Origin: Caballeronia cordobensis
Lineage (GTDB): Bacteria; Pseudomonadota; Gammaproteobacteria; Burkholderiales; Burkholderiaceae
NCBI RefSeq assembly: GCF_001544575.2
Contig: NZ_FCNY02000008.1
Span: forward strand, 333,236 to 397,235
Direction of reading: 5' to 3'
DNA: 64,000 nt
In this document: in pieces, positions 7,962 through 18,100 of the stretch
Numbering within the stretch: position 1 is the first letter of the stretch
Layout of the letters: each line of letters opens with the position of its first letter
Notes under the pieces: generated by a model
What the model saw: only the letters and a program-made list of their open reading frames with translations
What the model was told of the DNA's origin: nothing
Database searches by the model: none
Made by a program: the position numbers and the translations under genes

Positions 7962-9470
7962 CTAGCGGATGATGAATGCGATGCGGAAATCTCCGCCGGG
8001 CGTTCCGTCTCCCGAGATTGCGCCGCTGCCGGCGGGCGGCGTGTCGCCGTCGAGGGCAACGTCGCCCGTGTCGGCGATCGCGTGACGGCTGGCCCCGGCA
8101 TCGTCCGTTCCGAAGATCGCGAGCTGGTATCGGCCCTTCTGCCAGCCGAAGCCGCCGCCGCTGCCGCGCACGTAGGGTGAATCGCGGAACAGGTCGAAGC
8201 GGATCGTTCGCGAGTCTTCGAGCACGAGCGTGCCGGGCACGTACTCCATGTGATTGAGCGGCTCGTCCGGCAGCACCATCACGTTGTGCCGCTTGAAGTT
8301 GGGGTCGTTCAGGCCGTGCGTGCTCGGGATGTGCACGTCCCGTGCGAAGTCCTCGGTGAAGCGGATGCGGATCGCGTTCGGGCGCAGCGAGATCTTGATG
8401 CGCACGTCCTCCATCGGCGAGTCCACCTTGCCGACCTCGGTCTGAACGCCGTTCGGATCGGTCGACAGGAAGGTCACGCTTTGCACGCGCAGCAGCTCGC
8501 GCTGGGGCGGGGGTGGCGGCGGTTCATGGCCGTTGCAGCACGCGTCGACGCGCTCCGCCAGGCAGAGGATCAGGTCGAGCAGCACCGCGTTGCTGTAGAC
8601 GCGCGGCCGCACGAGACAGCTTTCGATGCCGGCGATGCGTTCGTCGCGCACGAGGCCGATGGCGAGCGGCACGCACGCGCTGCCTTCGGCCGGGTCGCAC
8701 GTCTTGTCGAACAGGCTGCACAACGCGTGGCGCCGGCTCCTGCCCGCCGCGTCGATCTCCTCCTGGGTGACGCCGAGGGTCGCGAGCAATGCGCCGACTG
8801 CGACCACGTCGTCGGCGGCGGGGCCTCGGGACACGGGCACCGAGTCCGGCGGCGCGGCACCGTCCGGTCGGTCGGGAACGGGTCGATCGGAATCTGGCTC
8901 GCGCGGCTCCTGCGGCTTCTCAGCGCCCCTGGCCCAGGCGAGGCACCAGTCGGGATCGCCCTGCAACGGCGGAATGCCCGGCGTCACCTTCAGGCAGAAG
9001 GTCTCGACGACGGTGTCCGGCGCGCAATGGCTCTGCGTTTCGCAGTCGGTCACGAGCACGGGCTGCTGGTCCGCCTGGCACTCGCGGTAGCACAGCCACA
9101 GCGTGAACACCTGGAGCCGCGCATCGCCATGCGCCGGGTCGCTGCCGGCGGGTGGCGCGTCACCGCAGCAGCCGCCGTGCTCGGCCTTCGGATCGATGCA
9201 CGCGCGCACCGGCACGATGATCTCGCGCCCCAGCCCGTCGATCGCCACGCCGGGATCGACGCACAGCCTGTCGCCGTCGATGGAGACCTTCAGCCCGCAC
9301 AGGACACCCTTGCCGAGCGTGAGCCGGTTGAGCAGCCATTGCTTGTTCCGGCCGTAGTCCTGCTCCATCTGGAACTGCTGCACGTCCATCCGCTTGCCGT
9401 AGAAGAAATGATTGCGGCGCGGCGCATTCAGCGTGCGCAGCAGGAGTTCGGCTTGATCGTGTGCATGCAT
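7962..9470 (-). CDS. eCIS-associated protein, paralogue B of the EQxY family
   Basis: 502 aa. The opening RRNHFFYGKRMDVQQFQMEQ followed by NRLTLGKGVLCGLKV is the same motif as in the two sister proteins: a YF/FY-G-R/K-x-D..EQ.Y helix, then a GvlcGL strand. A metal-like cluster EHGGCCGDAPP follows near residue 95, then a long linker rich in Pro, Asp and Arg around residues 180-215. The C-terminal ~170 residues look beta-rich (SIRFTEDF- and TIRFDLF-type strands), as in Ig-like or fibre-head modules. It lies between the gpI-type baseplate gene and paralogue A, with a GGAGAC ribosome site. The function is unproven; I infer a peripheral baseplate or target-binding part. Confidence 0.7.
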   Translation of the reverse strand: MHAHDQAELLLRTLNAPRRNHFFYGKRMDVQQFQMEQDYGRNKQWLLNRLTLGKGVLCGLKVSIDGDRLCVDPGVAIDGLGREIIVPVRACIDPKAEHGGCCGDAPPAGSDPAHGDARLQVFTLWLCYRECQADQQPVLVTDCETQSHCAPDTVVETFCLKVTPGIPPLQGDPDWCLAWARGAEKPQEPREPDSDRPVPDRPDGAAPPDSVPVSRGPAADDVVAVGALLATLGVTQEEIDAAGRSRRHALCSLFDKTCDPAEGSACVPLAIGLVRDERIAGIESCLVRPRVYSNAVLLDLILCLAERVDACCNGHEPPPPPPQRELLRVQSVTFLSTDPNGVQTEVGKVDSPMEDVRIKISLRPNAIRIRFTEDFARDVHIPSTHGLNDPNFKRHNVMVLPDEPLNHMEYVPGTLVLEDSRTIRFDLFRDSPYVRGSGGGFGWQKGRYQLAIFGTDDAGASRHAIADTGDVALDGDTPPAGSGAISGDGTPGGDFRIAFIIR

Positions 9471-9482
9471 GTCTGTCTCCGG

Positions 9483-11537
9483 CTAGGTCAATTGCAGTGA
9501 TCCGTCGAGCAGGGCTTCGCCGACGCGCGGGGCACCGTCGGGCGGCATCAGGCGCGCGTGCTCGTCGAGCCGCGCTTGGTCGAGCTGCCACGCCGGCAAC
9601 GGGCCGCCGACGATCGCGTCGACGCCGACCGTCGCCTGCAGGCCGATGCGCAGTTCAGGCATCACGACCTGGACGCGATAGTCGGTATGCGCGGGCTTCT
9701 CGCGATCGACGATGCGGCACAGCTCCCGCAGCGTCGCCGGGCTCGCGACGCGATAGCCGTCCACCACCACGCAGAAGCGATATGCCTCGCTCGCGAAGAG
9801 CGGCAGTCCGATCTGATGCGCGGCGAGCGGACCGGACTCGCCCACGACCGCGCGGCCGACGAGCTGTTCGCCCTCGCTCGAGGGGCAGCAGCCGGGCGCG
9901 GTCAGCCAGTCGGGCGCGACCATGCCGAGCGGGTCCACTGGCGGCAGCCGGGTATCGAAGCCGAGCTGGGAGGTTTCGCCGAGCACCCAGAGCCTGCGCT
10001 CGGCGTAGCTTTCGATGATGGCGGGCCGGATGCCCGTATGCAGGGCGACGAACTCGGCGATCGATGCGGGCGAGCCGCGCCGCGCGAAGAGCGAAACGGC
10101 GCGCGCGATCAGGGCGCGGCGCTCGTCGTCGCTCGCAATCCGCGGCAATTCGAGCGCGAGCCACTGCGCCAGCCAGTCGAGGCTGGTGGCGCTCGCGAAG
10201 CTCGGGGCGGCCACGAGCGGCATGTCGTCGAGCTGCTCCTCGACAGCCAGAAACTCGCCGCGCAGCAACTGCGCGAGATGCTTCAGGACGTCGTCGGGGT
10301 CGTGACGGCGATAGGTCGAGGGCAAGTAGTCGCGCAGGTCCTCCGCCTCGGTTGCGGCGCGTGCCTGGCGCAGCACGGGCGTCGCGCGTGGATCGTCCGT
10401 GGAGAGCGTGAGGCGCAGCCAGATGTGGCGCCGCTCGCTCACCCCGCTTGCGAGCGGCGCGAGCAGGGCGTCCGTGCCCGGCAGCGTGGCCCAGTCGCTC
10501 GCCGAGGGGGCGGGCGCGGGCGTTTTCGCCTGCGCGACTTCCGCCACAACTGAGGTGCCGGCCGGTATCTCGCATTCGATCCAGGCGCGCTCCCACTCGC
10601 GCTCGACGCCCGCATCGAACGGTCCGGCGACGATCTGGCCGCCCGCGGCATAGGCCGCATTGGCCGCGAAGCGCAGATAGACGTCGTCGAGCCCCGGCTT
10701 GATATACAGATCGCCGCCGGCATCGAGCGCAAGCGCGGTGACCGGGCCGCGCCAGCCGCTCACCGCGCCCTGGAGGACGCCGCCGTTGTCGAAGACCAGG
10801 ATGCCGCCATCGGCCGCGTTGGCGATGTAGACGCGCGCGGCATCGGCGGCGATCGCGCCGGGCATCCAGGCGGCCGGGCCGTCGAAGGTCGCGACGTAGG
10901 TCCCGCCGGCGTCGAACATGTCCACGCGGTCATGCGTGGCGTCCGAGACGAGCACCGAGTCGTTTGCGCCAATGGCGACGAAAAGCGGCGCCGCGAGGCG
11001 CGCCGACGCCGCGATCGCGCCGTCGAACGCGGTATCGGGAACGCCAAGGCGCGACACGCGGCGCACGGTGCCGGCCGTCGCATCGACGCACACCAGGCGC
11101 GCTTCGGAGTCGAGCGCGAGGCTAGTCGGCGCAAGGCCCGCGACCGGCGCCGAGCTTGCTTCCAGCGCCGGCAGCGCGAGACGCTGCACGCGCAGGTTGC
11201 CGCTGTCCGCGACGAACAGCGCCTCGGCGCCGAAGGCGAGGCCGCGCGGCGCGCTGAAGCCTTGCAGCCAGGCTTGCGAGTTGCATTGCGGCTCGCTCAG
11301 CAGCACGCGATCGTGTGCGGTGTCGGCGACGAACACGCGGCCGCACGGACCGAGCGCGAGGCCGGACACTTCGCGCGGGGCGGGATAGTTGCCCGCGAGA
11401 GCCACCGCCTTGCCGCCGGGCGGTCCCGGCACGCGGGCGAGCGTGAGCGCGCCATCGCGATCGAGCGCGTAGCCGCTGCCGCCGCCGAGCCAGTGGCGGC
11501 GGTCGCGCAGCAGGACATGTCGGGTGGGCGTGTTCAT
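9483..11537 (-). CDS. eCIS tail protein gpI-like (Afp12 type) with N-terminal NHL-like beta-propeller
   Basis: 684 aa in two parts. Residues ~1-300 carry repeated blades of the NHL/SMP-30 kind, such as VSGLALGPCGRVFVADTAHD, GLAFGAEALFVADSGNLRVQ and IGANDSVLVSDATHDRVDMF. From about residue 385 the sequence matches phage P2 gpI/tail protein I: DYLPSTYRRHDPDDVLKHL, FASATSLDWLAQWLALELP and RRALIARAVSLFARRGSPAS, then a C-terminal strand region. gpI-type proteins join the baseplate wedge. The propeller is an addition to the basic fold and could bind the EQxY proteins, fibres or a target surface. It lies just upstream of paralogue B in the transcript. Confidence 0.85.
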   Translation of the reverse strand: MNTPTRHVLLRDRRHWLGGGSGYALDRDGALTLARVPGPPGGKAVALAGNYPAPREVSGLALGPCGRVFVADTAHDRVLLSEPQCNSQAWLQGFSAPRGLAFGAEALFVADSGNLRVQRLALPALEASSAPVAGLAPTSLALDSEARLVCVDATAGTVRRVSRLGVPDTAFDGAIAASARLAAPLFVAIGANDSVLVSDATHDRVDMFDAGGTYVATFDGPAAWMPGAIAADAARVYIANAADGGILVFDNGGVLQGAVSGWRGPVTALALDAGGDLYIKPGLDDVYLRFAANAAYAAGGQIVAGPFDAGVEREWERAWIECEIPAGTSVVAEVAQAKTPAPAPSASDWATLPGTDALLAPLASGVSERRHIWLRLTLSTDDPRATPVLRQARAATEAEDLRDYLPSTYRRHDPDDVLKHLAQLLRGEFLAVEEQLDDMPLVAAPSFASATSLDWLAQWLALELPRIASDDERRALIARAVSLFARRGSPASIAEFVALHTGIRPAIIESYAERRLWVLGETSQLGFDTRLPPVDPLGMVAPDWLTAPGCCPSSEGEQLVGRAVVGESGPLAAHQIGLPLFASEAYRFCVVVDGYRVASPATLRELCRIVDREKPAHTDYRVQVVMPELRIGLQATVGVDAIVGGPLPAWQLDQARLDEHARLMPPDGAPRVGEALLDGSLQLT

Positions 11538-11601
11538 GACGGGTCCGGCCTCGGCTTCTGCCGGGTTTGCGGGGCCGCGTCGCCGGAAGTCGGTGTCATG
11601 G

Positions 11602-13008
11602 TCAGCTCACGTACAGGTTGTATTGGACGCAGCCGCCCACGTTCGGCTTGAGCAGCTTGAACTCGAGCTTGTGCTGTCCGAGCCCGATCTCCACGCCGAG
11701 CTTGAGCAGGTCGATCGAGCCGGTACCGTCGGGAGCGGCGATCGCGTGAGCGTTGCTGCCGTTGCCGAGCTTGCCCCAGTTCGCGGCCTGGCCGGGCTTG
11801 GCGGCGAGCTGCTGCAAAAGTTGCGGCGTGACGTCCTGGCCGTCGAGAAACACGTGCATCTCGTCCACGTAGCCGAGCGCGAGCGCCGTGCCGCTCGCGC
11901 GCGCGTCGGGCTGCACGCCCGTGGTGTCGCTGTCCTGGTCGATGAGATGGGTGTGCGCGGGCAGCGCCGCGGCGTCGCCGGTTTTCGAAGGCACCGTGCC
12001 CGCCATCACCTTGTGCGTGTGTTTGCCGGAGGGCTTGACTTCCATCATGCCGCGGCCGCCGCGCTCGCCGCCCGCGCCGGTGGCCATGTAGGAATTCGGG
12101 TCGTCGTCGTCGCCAAAGTCTATCGAGCCGCTTTCGCCGTCGTCGGAGCCTGCCCAGATTTCGTGACGGTGCTCGCCGTCCTCGGCCATCACCATCGCCG
12201 AGAGATCAATCGGATGCGAGTGCGCCGAGGCTTCGCCGGAGGGCGCGGTGTTGAACTTGAGGTGATGCGAGTGCCGCCCGAGCTCCGTGTAGTAGAGCGA
12301 GCTGAACTTGCGCGCCCGCAGGTACAGCGTCACGTCGGACGGGTAGCCGCCGTCGACGTGAAAGTACAGGACCTTCGGATTTGCCGAATCGATGTCCTTC
12401 TCGCCTTCGAGACTGACCGTGCGCACCTGCTGCGGCTTCACGGGCGTGGCGTAGCGGCGCACCCCCGGCAGCACGCGCTCGACCGTGCAGGTCTGCGAGA
12501 GCTCGATCTGCGCGAGGATGATCTTGCCGCTGTCGGCGGCGGGCCAGCTGTCGAGAAACTCGAAGACCACGCCCGCGGCGATGCGGGTTGGCGCACCCCA
12601 GGCGAGATCGCCGCTGCACGGCTCGCAGGGCGCCGCGACCGCGCAGCCGTCCTGCACCGGCTGCGTGCGCGTCTCGCGGTACGAAACCGCCAGCAGGTTG
12701 CCGAACACGACGCCCTTGGTGGTGCTCGGCGCGCCCATCACCTGCGCCTCGGCATCGGCGAGCAGGGCGATCTCGCGGCCCAGATGATCGAACGCGAGGC
12801 CGCTCTGGACGATCACCTTGTGCTTGTCGGCCGGGTGCTTCAGCACTTCGAGGCCCTTGACGATGCCCGCCGAATAGAGCGAGCGGTTCAGGAGCCGCCG
12901 CACGCCCACGTGATAGCCCTGCTCGCTGCGAAAGTCCGACGCGGCGAGGCGCTGGCCGTTGAAGTAGTTCAGGCGCTGCAAGGTGTCATCGGGCAGATTC
13001 GCACTCAT
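11602..13008 (-). CDS. eCIS-associated fibre-like protein, paralogue C of the EQxY family with HxH repeats
   Basis: 468 aa with a strong AAAGGAG site. The N-terminus RLNYFNGQRLAASDFRSEQ then LYSAGIVKGLEVL is the shared motif. The middle contains repeated His-x-His elements (SHHLKF, HSHPIDL, EHRHEI, GKHTHKV, PAHTHLI) among glycine-rich and acidic stretches, including FGDDDDPN. This resembles the His-rich, metal-coordinating trimeric tips of phage short tail fibres. A C-terminal beta domain (IGLGQHKLEFKLLKPN) ends the protein. By analogy it may be a tail-fibre or receptor-binding part, though no sugar- or receptor-binding family is recognisable. The start overlaps the end of the upstream baseplate gene by 23 bases. 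Confidence 0.75.
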   Translation of the reverse strand: MSANLPDDTLQRLNYFNGQRLAASDFRSEQGYHVGVRRLLNRSLYSAGIVKGLEVLKHPADKHKVIVQSGLAFDHLGREIALLADAEAQVMGAPSTTKGVVFGNLLAVSYRETRTQPVQDGCAVAAPCEPCSGDLAWGAPTRIAAGVVFEFLDSWPAADSGKIILAQIELSQTCTVERVLPGVRRYATPVKPQQVRTVSLEGEKDIDSANPKVLYFHVDGGYPSDVTLYLRARKFSSLYYTELGRHSHHLKFNTAPSGEASAHSHPIDLSAMVMAEDGEHRHEIWAGSDDGESGSIDFGDDDDPNSYMATGAGGERGGRGMMEVKPSGKHTHKVMAGTVPSKTGDAAALPAHTHLIDQDSDTTGVQPDARASGTALALGYVDEMHVFLDGQDVTPQLLQQLAAKPGQAANWGKLGNGSNAHAIAAPDGTGSIDLLKLGVEIGLGQHKLEFKLLKPNVGGCVQYNLYVS

Positions 13009-15160
13009 GGGGATCGCTCCTTTGCAATTCGACAGGCAGCACGGCCTGCGCGCGCAGCCGGTGAGGGCCCGGTCGCACGAGCTCGTGCGCGCAGAGCTCG
13101 ACGTTGCCGCAGCGGGCGGCCGACTCGTTGCTTCCGCTCTTCACGCTGTTCGTGCTGCTCACGCCACAGGCACTGCAGCCGCAACCCGCCGGGGCATCGC
13201 CGCCGCAGCCGCAGCTTCCGGCGTTGCGCACGCCGGCGCGCCGGGCGAGGGTCAGGAAGCCGAAATCGTTCACCCGTGTGACGCCGGGCAGCACGGCCAG
13301 CAGCGCCATCACCTCGCTGCGATAGACCGTGCGGCCGATCGGCCAGCCGGTGCCATCGGGGCCGCCGGTGAGCGGGTCGAAGAACCGGTTGATGGCATCG
13401 CCCGCGAGTTGCAGCGTCGCGGCGAGGTCGATGCCGGCGTCGAGATGCAGGAGAGCCTGCACGCCCACGCGGCGATAATGTGGCGCGATCACGTGGACTT
13501 CACTCGTGACGAGGCGGCGCGGCGCGAGATAGGCGGCGACCCGCTCGCGCAGCGCGCGGCTCGGCGTCGGCGCGGGCAGGCGGCAGCGCGGCACGATCAC
13601 CACCGCGACCGCGCCGGGCGCCGGATAGCAGGGCAGCCAGGGCGACAGGTTGGCCACCGCGTGCGCGCGGGCAACCGGCAGCGCGGGGGCGGCAAGGGCA
13701 AGCCGTTCGAAGTCCGGCAGCGTGACGGCCTTGTCGACGCTCGTCGCCAGCGTGTAGGCGCGCGCGCGCAGCGCGTCGAGCGTCTCGCGCGCGGCGCCGC
13801 CCGCCGCGGCGAATGGCTGGGCGACGGTCAACGGCGTCATGAGGCCGCCGAGCGCCGGCGCGAGCGCGACGTTGCGCGGCGAGGCGGGCAGGGCGGCGAG
13901 CGTCGCCGCGTCGATGTTGCCGGCAGCGCCGCCGCCGGCGCGGAAGCTCGCATGAACCGCAAATCCGGCTGGCAGCGGCTGGCCGCGCAGGCCGTCGCCG
14001 CTCACGAGCCCGCCATCTTCCGGTACGAGCAACACATGACGGTCGTGCGGGCCGCTCGCGTCCCAGTCGAGTTTCGTGACCCAGTCGGTCTCGACGGTGC
14101 CCGCGCCGTCGTCGAGACGCAACTGCACGGAGTCGGCCACGACGGGCGCCTCGCCGATCGCGAAGCGCGCGAGCGCGTGGCCCGCGGCCATGCCGATGGC
14201 CCGCTCGCCACGGGTGAGCGCATGCTCGGCGGACACGGCGTTGACGGCCGCATGCACGATACGCGGCGCGCACTCGTAACCGCCGTCCGATAGCCGGCAG
14301 CGGATGAAATAAGCGGCTGGCGCGGCCGCGAGGGCGCCCGCCTGATGATTCGCCGGCGCGGCAAAGCGCACGAAACCGGTGAGGCTCAGCGCGCGCGTCT
14401 CGTCGACCAGTCCCTGCAACGGCTGCCACAGTCCGCCGCCCGCATGGAACTCCCATACGGTGCGTGCGCGGTAGTGCAGGCGCCAGTTGCCCGCGCGAGC
14501 CGCCCATTCGGCGGGGCAGGCGAGCTTCAGGCGGGCGGCGAGCGCGGCTTCTTCGTCGATCAGCGCCCGGCGCGCGCCGGCGTCGTCCTGCCAGTGATCC
14601 GTCCACACGTGCAGCGAGAGCGTGGCGCCCGGCGCGTCGAGTGCGCGGTCGAAGCCCAGCAAGAACGCATGGCCGTCCCGCGCACGCGGACGCGGACCGA
14701 GCGGGAAGTAGGCGTCGAGCGACGCATCGGCGTCGGATACGCTCGCGAAGCTGCCCGACTGGTCCGCCCAGCCGAGCGCGACGATCTGCGCGGGCGTGAC
14801 GTCGAGCGCCTCGGTGGTTTCGAAGAGCGGCCCGTGCGCGTCATGGAGTTGCATGCGCGCGGGCAGTGCGACGCCGCTCGCGTTGCCGTTGCCGATGGCG
14901 ACGACCGTGCCCGCCAGCGCGGGTGCCAGCGGCGTGGCGCCGACGAGCCGCGCGAACTGGCGGATGGCTTCGTCCGAGAGGCGGTCGAAGCGGTAGATGT
15001 TTTGCTCGGCGAGCCATGCCGCGAGCTCGATGAGCGTCACGCCCGGGTCGGACGCATTGTGGTCGGTCCACTGCGGCGCGAGTCGCGGGATCTGGCCGCG
15101 TCCTTCGGCGACGAGCTGGTCGTAGGTGCGGTTATCGAGCGTGGGCTTAGGCAGCGGCAT
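12986..15160 (-). CDS. eCIS baseplate J-like wedge protein (second)
   Basis: 724 aa of the 'putative baseplate assembly protein' type. The N-terminus QWTDHNASDPGVTLIELAAW and FDRLSDEAIRQFARLVGATP is the hallmark of these wedge proteins in eCIS and myophage baseplates. The later TLATSVDKAVTLPDFERLA corresponds to the gpJ core motif, and a Cys-rich CGCGGDAPAGCGCSACG tail follows near residue 675. It would form, with the larger J-like protein, the wedge around the hub (Afp11/Afp12-like region). It overlaps both neighbours (14 bases upstream, 23 downstream), which indicates coupled translation. The cysteine cluster near the C-terminus is unusual for the family and could hold a metal. Confidence 0.85.
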   Translation of the reverse strand: MPLPKPTLDNRTYDQLVAEGRGQIPRLAPQWTDHNASDPGVTLIELAAWLAEQNIYRFDRLSDEAIRQFARLVGATPLAPALAGTVVAIGNGNASGVALPARMQLHDAHGPLFETTEALDVTPAQIVALGWADQSGSFASVSDADASLDAYFPLGPRPRARDGHAFLLGFDRALDAPGATLSLHVWTDHWQDDAGARRALIDEEAALAARLKLACPAEWAARAGNWRLHYRARTVWEFHAGGGLWQPLQGLVDETRALSLTGFVRFAAPANHQAGALAAAPAAYFIRCRLSDGGYECAPRIVHAAVNAVSAEHALTRGERAIGMAAGHALARFAIGEAPVVADSVQLRLDDGAGTVETDWVTKLDWDASGPHDRHVLLVPEDGGLVSGDGLRGQPLPAGFAVHASFRAGGGAAGNIDAATLAALPASPRNVALAPALGGLMTPLTVAQPFAAAGGAARETLDALRARAYTLATSVDKAVTLPDFERLALAAPALPVARAHAVANLSPWLPCYPAPGAVAVVIVPRCRLPAPTPSRALRERVAAYLAPRRLVTSEVHVIAPHYRRVGVQALLHLDAGIDLAATLQLAGDAINRFFDPLTGGPDGTGWPIGRTVYRSEVMALLAVLPGVTRVNDFGFLTLARRAGVRNAGSCGCGGDAPAGCGCSACGVSSTNSVKSGSNESAARCGNVELCAHELVRPGPHRLRAQAVLPVELQRSDPHECESAR

Positions 15161-18100
15161 AGGACGCTCCCGTCGAGTCCGGCACCACCAGCTTGAGTTG
15201 CGAGTCGCCGGCCGCGATCAGTTGGTCGGGGCCGACCGGCACCGTGTCGCCGTACACCGTCTGGCCGACCATCATCTGCAGGAAGCGCACCGCGTCGACG
15301 CCCGGCGTTTCTTCGAAGAGCGCGGCGAGGTCGGACAAGGCCACCGTCTGCCCGAATTGCCAGCCGCGCCCTTCGCGGCCGCCCGTCAGCGGATGCAGGA
15401 AGCTCGCGAGGCGCTCGCGCAGCCGGGCTTCGACGCGGCCGGCTTCGTCGGCGTCGCTCGGCAGCACTTCGGCGTGCACGCCCACCTGCACGTAGACGGG
15501 CGCGAAGAGCTGCAGGTTGCCCGCGATGCCCGCCGGCATGCGCGCGCTCAGGTAGCGGGCCACGTTCGCCTTGAGTTCGAGCGAGGGCATGGGCTGCGCG
15601 CGCGCGGAGGCAGGCACGAGAACCAGTCCGACGTAGCCGCGCGCGCCGCGGCCGTCCGGGCTTTCGAGCGGCAGCGCCCGCACCCGGGCAACCTCGGGCG
15701 TGGCCGACATCGCGAGACATTCGTAGTCCGCCATGCTCACCGCGCGGTCGCGATGGCGAATCTGCTGCGCCGTGCGGTCGCGCGCAGCGCGCAGGTTCTC
15801 GGCCTGCGCGCCGCCGCTCGCGGGCAGCGGATTGCTGACCGCGTTCACATAGCCGACGCCGCTATGCAGCTCGCGGATCACGCCTGCATCCACATTGCCG
15901 ATGATGCCGCCGCCCGTCACATAACTGATGACGATAGGCGCCCCCGCCGGCGGAATGAAGCCAGCCGCGCCGGGAAAACGGAACACGCCCCGGGCGCGCT
16001 CGACCACGTAGTGTCGGTCGCCGGGCCCGGAGGCGTAGAGATGTGGCACCGCGAGCCAGCGCACCCACACGGCGGTCTTGATGGACGTGTCCTGCGCATC
16101 CGTTTCGAAGCGCAGGCGCGCCGGGTCCACGCCGGCGACGGCGGTTTCCCAGTCGTCGCCCCGGCCCGCCCATTCGCGCACTTCGAGCACTTCGCCCGCC
16201 ATCACCGGCACGCCGTTCGCGGGCAGCTCGAGCGCGCGCTCGAATTCGGTCACCGTGTTCGCGGCGGCGCCGCTGGCGGAAGCATCGCGCGGCGCGCGCG
16301 CTGCCGGCAGCACGAAGGTCTGGTCCGGCTGGCCGCTGCTCGTGCCCATCGTGTCGCGGTCGATGGCCTGCCCCTGGCTCGCCCCGACCGCGTTGAGCCA
16401 CACGCCGCCTAGCTGCACGCGGTAGTCCTCGCTTGCAAGGCCTGTCTTCAGGCGCGCGCGGACGCGGTAGAGCGGGCCGCCCAGGCCATCGCGCGGCAGC
16501 ATGTCCGGCGCGCCGATGAACTGCACCAGGCCGGTCTGCTGGAAGCCGAGCGTGGTGTCGCGCACGGAGAGCTCGGTCCAGCCGCGCGAGCCCCAGTAGT
16601 CCCATGCGTAGGGCTGCGGGGCGGCATCGGCGGCGGGCGCGATCACATGCGCGAGCACGCTCACGAGCGCGGCGGGCGGCTGCCCGCTGAAGCCGAAGTG
16701 CAACGCGGGCGCACGGTCCGACATCGGCTCGAAGGGCGCGAACGGGCTGCGCGGCCAGTAGGCATCCTCGCTGTGCTCGGCGAACGCGAAGTCGTTCTCG
16801 GTCAGACAGGCGTCGAGCGGCGCGGGATTGGAGAAATACAGATAGCTGATGCGCAGCGAAGCGACGATCGGCGGCTTTAGCGTCGGCGCGACGCTCTTCA
16901 CGATGAACTTGCTGCTGTCGGCGGGATCGGGCTCGACCGACAGGCTGAGCGGCTTGCCGTAGTCGCCCGAAGCGAGCCGCAGCCGCAGCCAGTGCTGCTG
17001 GTCCGCGTTGATCTCGCACTCGGCCCAGTCCTGCGGCGCGACGAAACTGATCGCGGCTGCCGGCAGGCCCGTGCCGCCGGGGGCGACGCCTTGCGTGAGG
17101 CCCAGGGTGTTGTCGCTGTACTCCTCGTTCGGACCGAGCCCCACCCAGCGCGCGCCGTTGTAGTACTCGGACTGCACGTCGAGCGTGCCGCTTGCGCCGC
17201 CGGTCTGGGAAAAAGTGAACATCAGCTCGATGCGCGCGCCCTTGCGCGGAAAGGCCTCCTTGCAGGCCACATAGAACGCCGCGAAGCGCTCGGGCTGCGT
17301 ACCGAACGGGTAGAAGTCCTTGTTCAGGTCGAGCCTGAATTCGTCCTGAAGCGCGCTGTCGGGCACGAGATCGTTCTTCGCATAGCCGACGCGGGCGCGC
17401 AGCACGTCCACCATCGGCAGGCTGCCGCTCTGGTCCGCGCCTTCCGGACGCAGGGGCGGGAGCGCGTCGGCGAGCACGAGGAAGTCGCTGGCCTGGATGT
17501 CGGCGAGCGCGAGGTCAAGGAGCACCGCCGCGTCCAGCGTGCCCGTGACGGTGGCGCGCGTCACGCCGTCGATCGTGACGACGTCGCCAGGCAGCAGGTC
17601 GCGGCTCGATTCGACCGTCACTTCGGTCCATTCGGGATGGATGCCGTACGGCCGCGCCGTCTTGCCGTCCCCACCCGTGGCGATGCGCGCGCAAGGAATG
17701 CGTTGCGACACGCTGGCACGGACCCAGTACGCCTCGTGGCCGGCGAGCGTCTGTGACTGTCCGTCGGGGCCGGCGTCCTTGCTCAGGCTGATCCTGCCGT
17801 CGCGGGTGAAGCGCTCCGTGCGGTCTTCGATCAGGACGAGCGGCAGCCAGCCGTCGGTGCTCAGGTACTCCCAGTCGAGCAGAAGCGGACGGCGCGCGGG
17901 CGCACCGGCTGCGGCATTCATCGCGTCGGCAAAATCGATCGTCACGTCCACCTGGGCCGAGCCCGCGAGGCGGAACATGTCGGCATGCCCGAGGTAGAGC
18001 CGGTGGGGCGCCTGCCGCATCGACGCGAACGCCGTGAAGCCGCTTTGCACGGACGCGCCGTGGTCGGCGTAGGCGTCCGCTTGCGGGTCGATGCTGTAGA

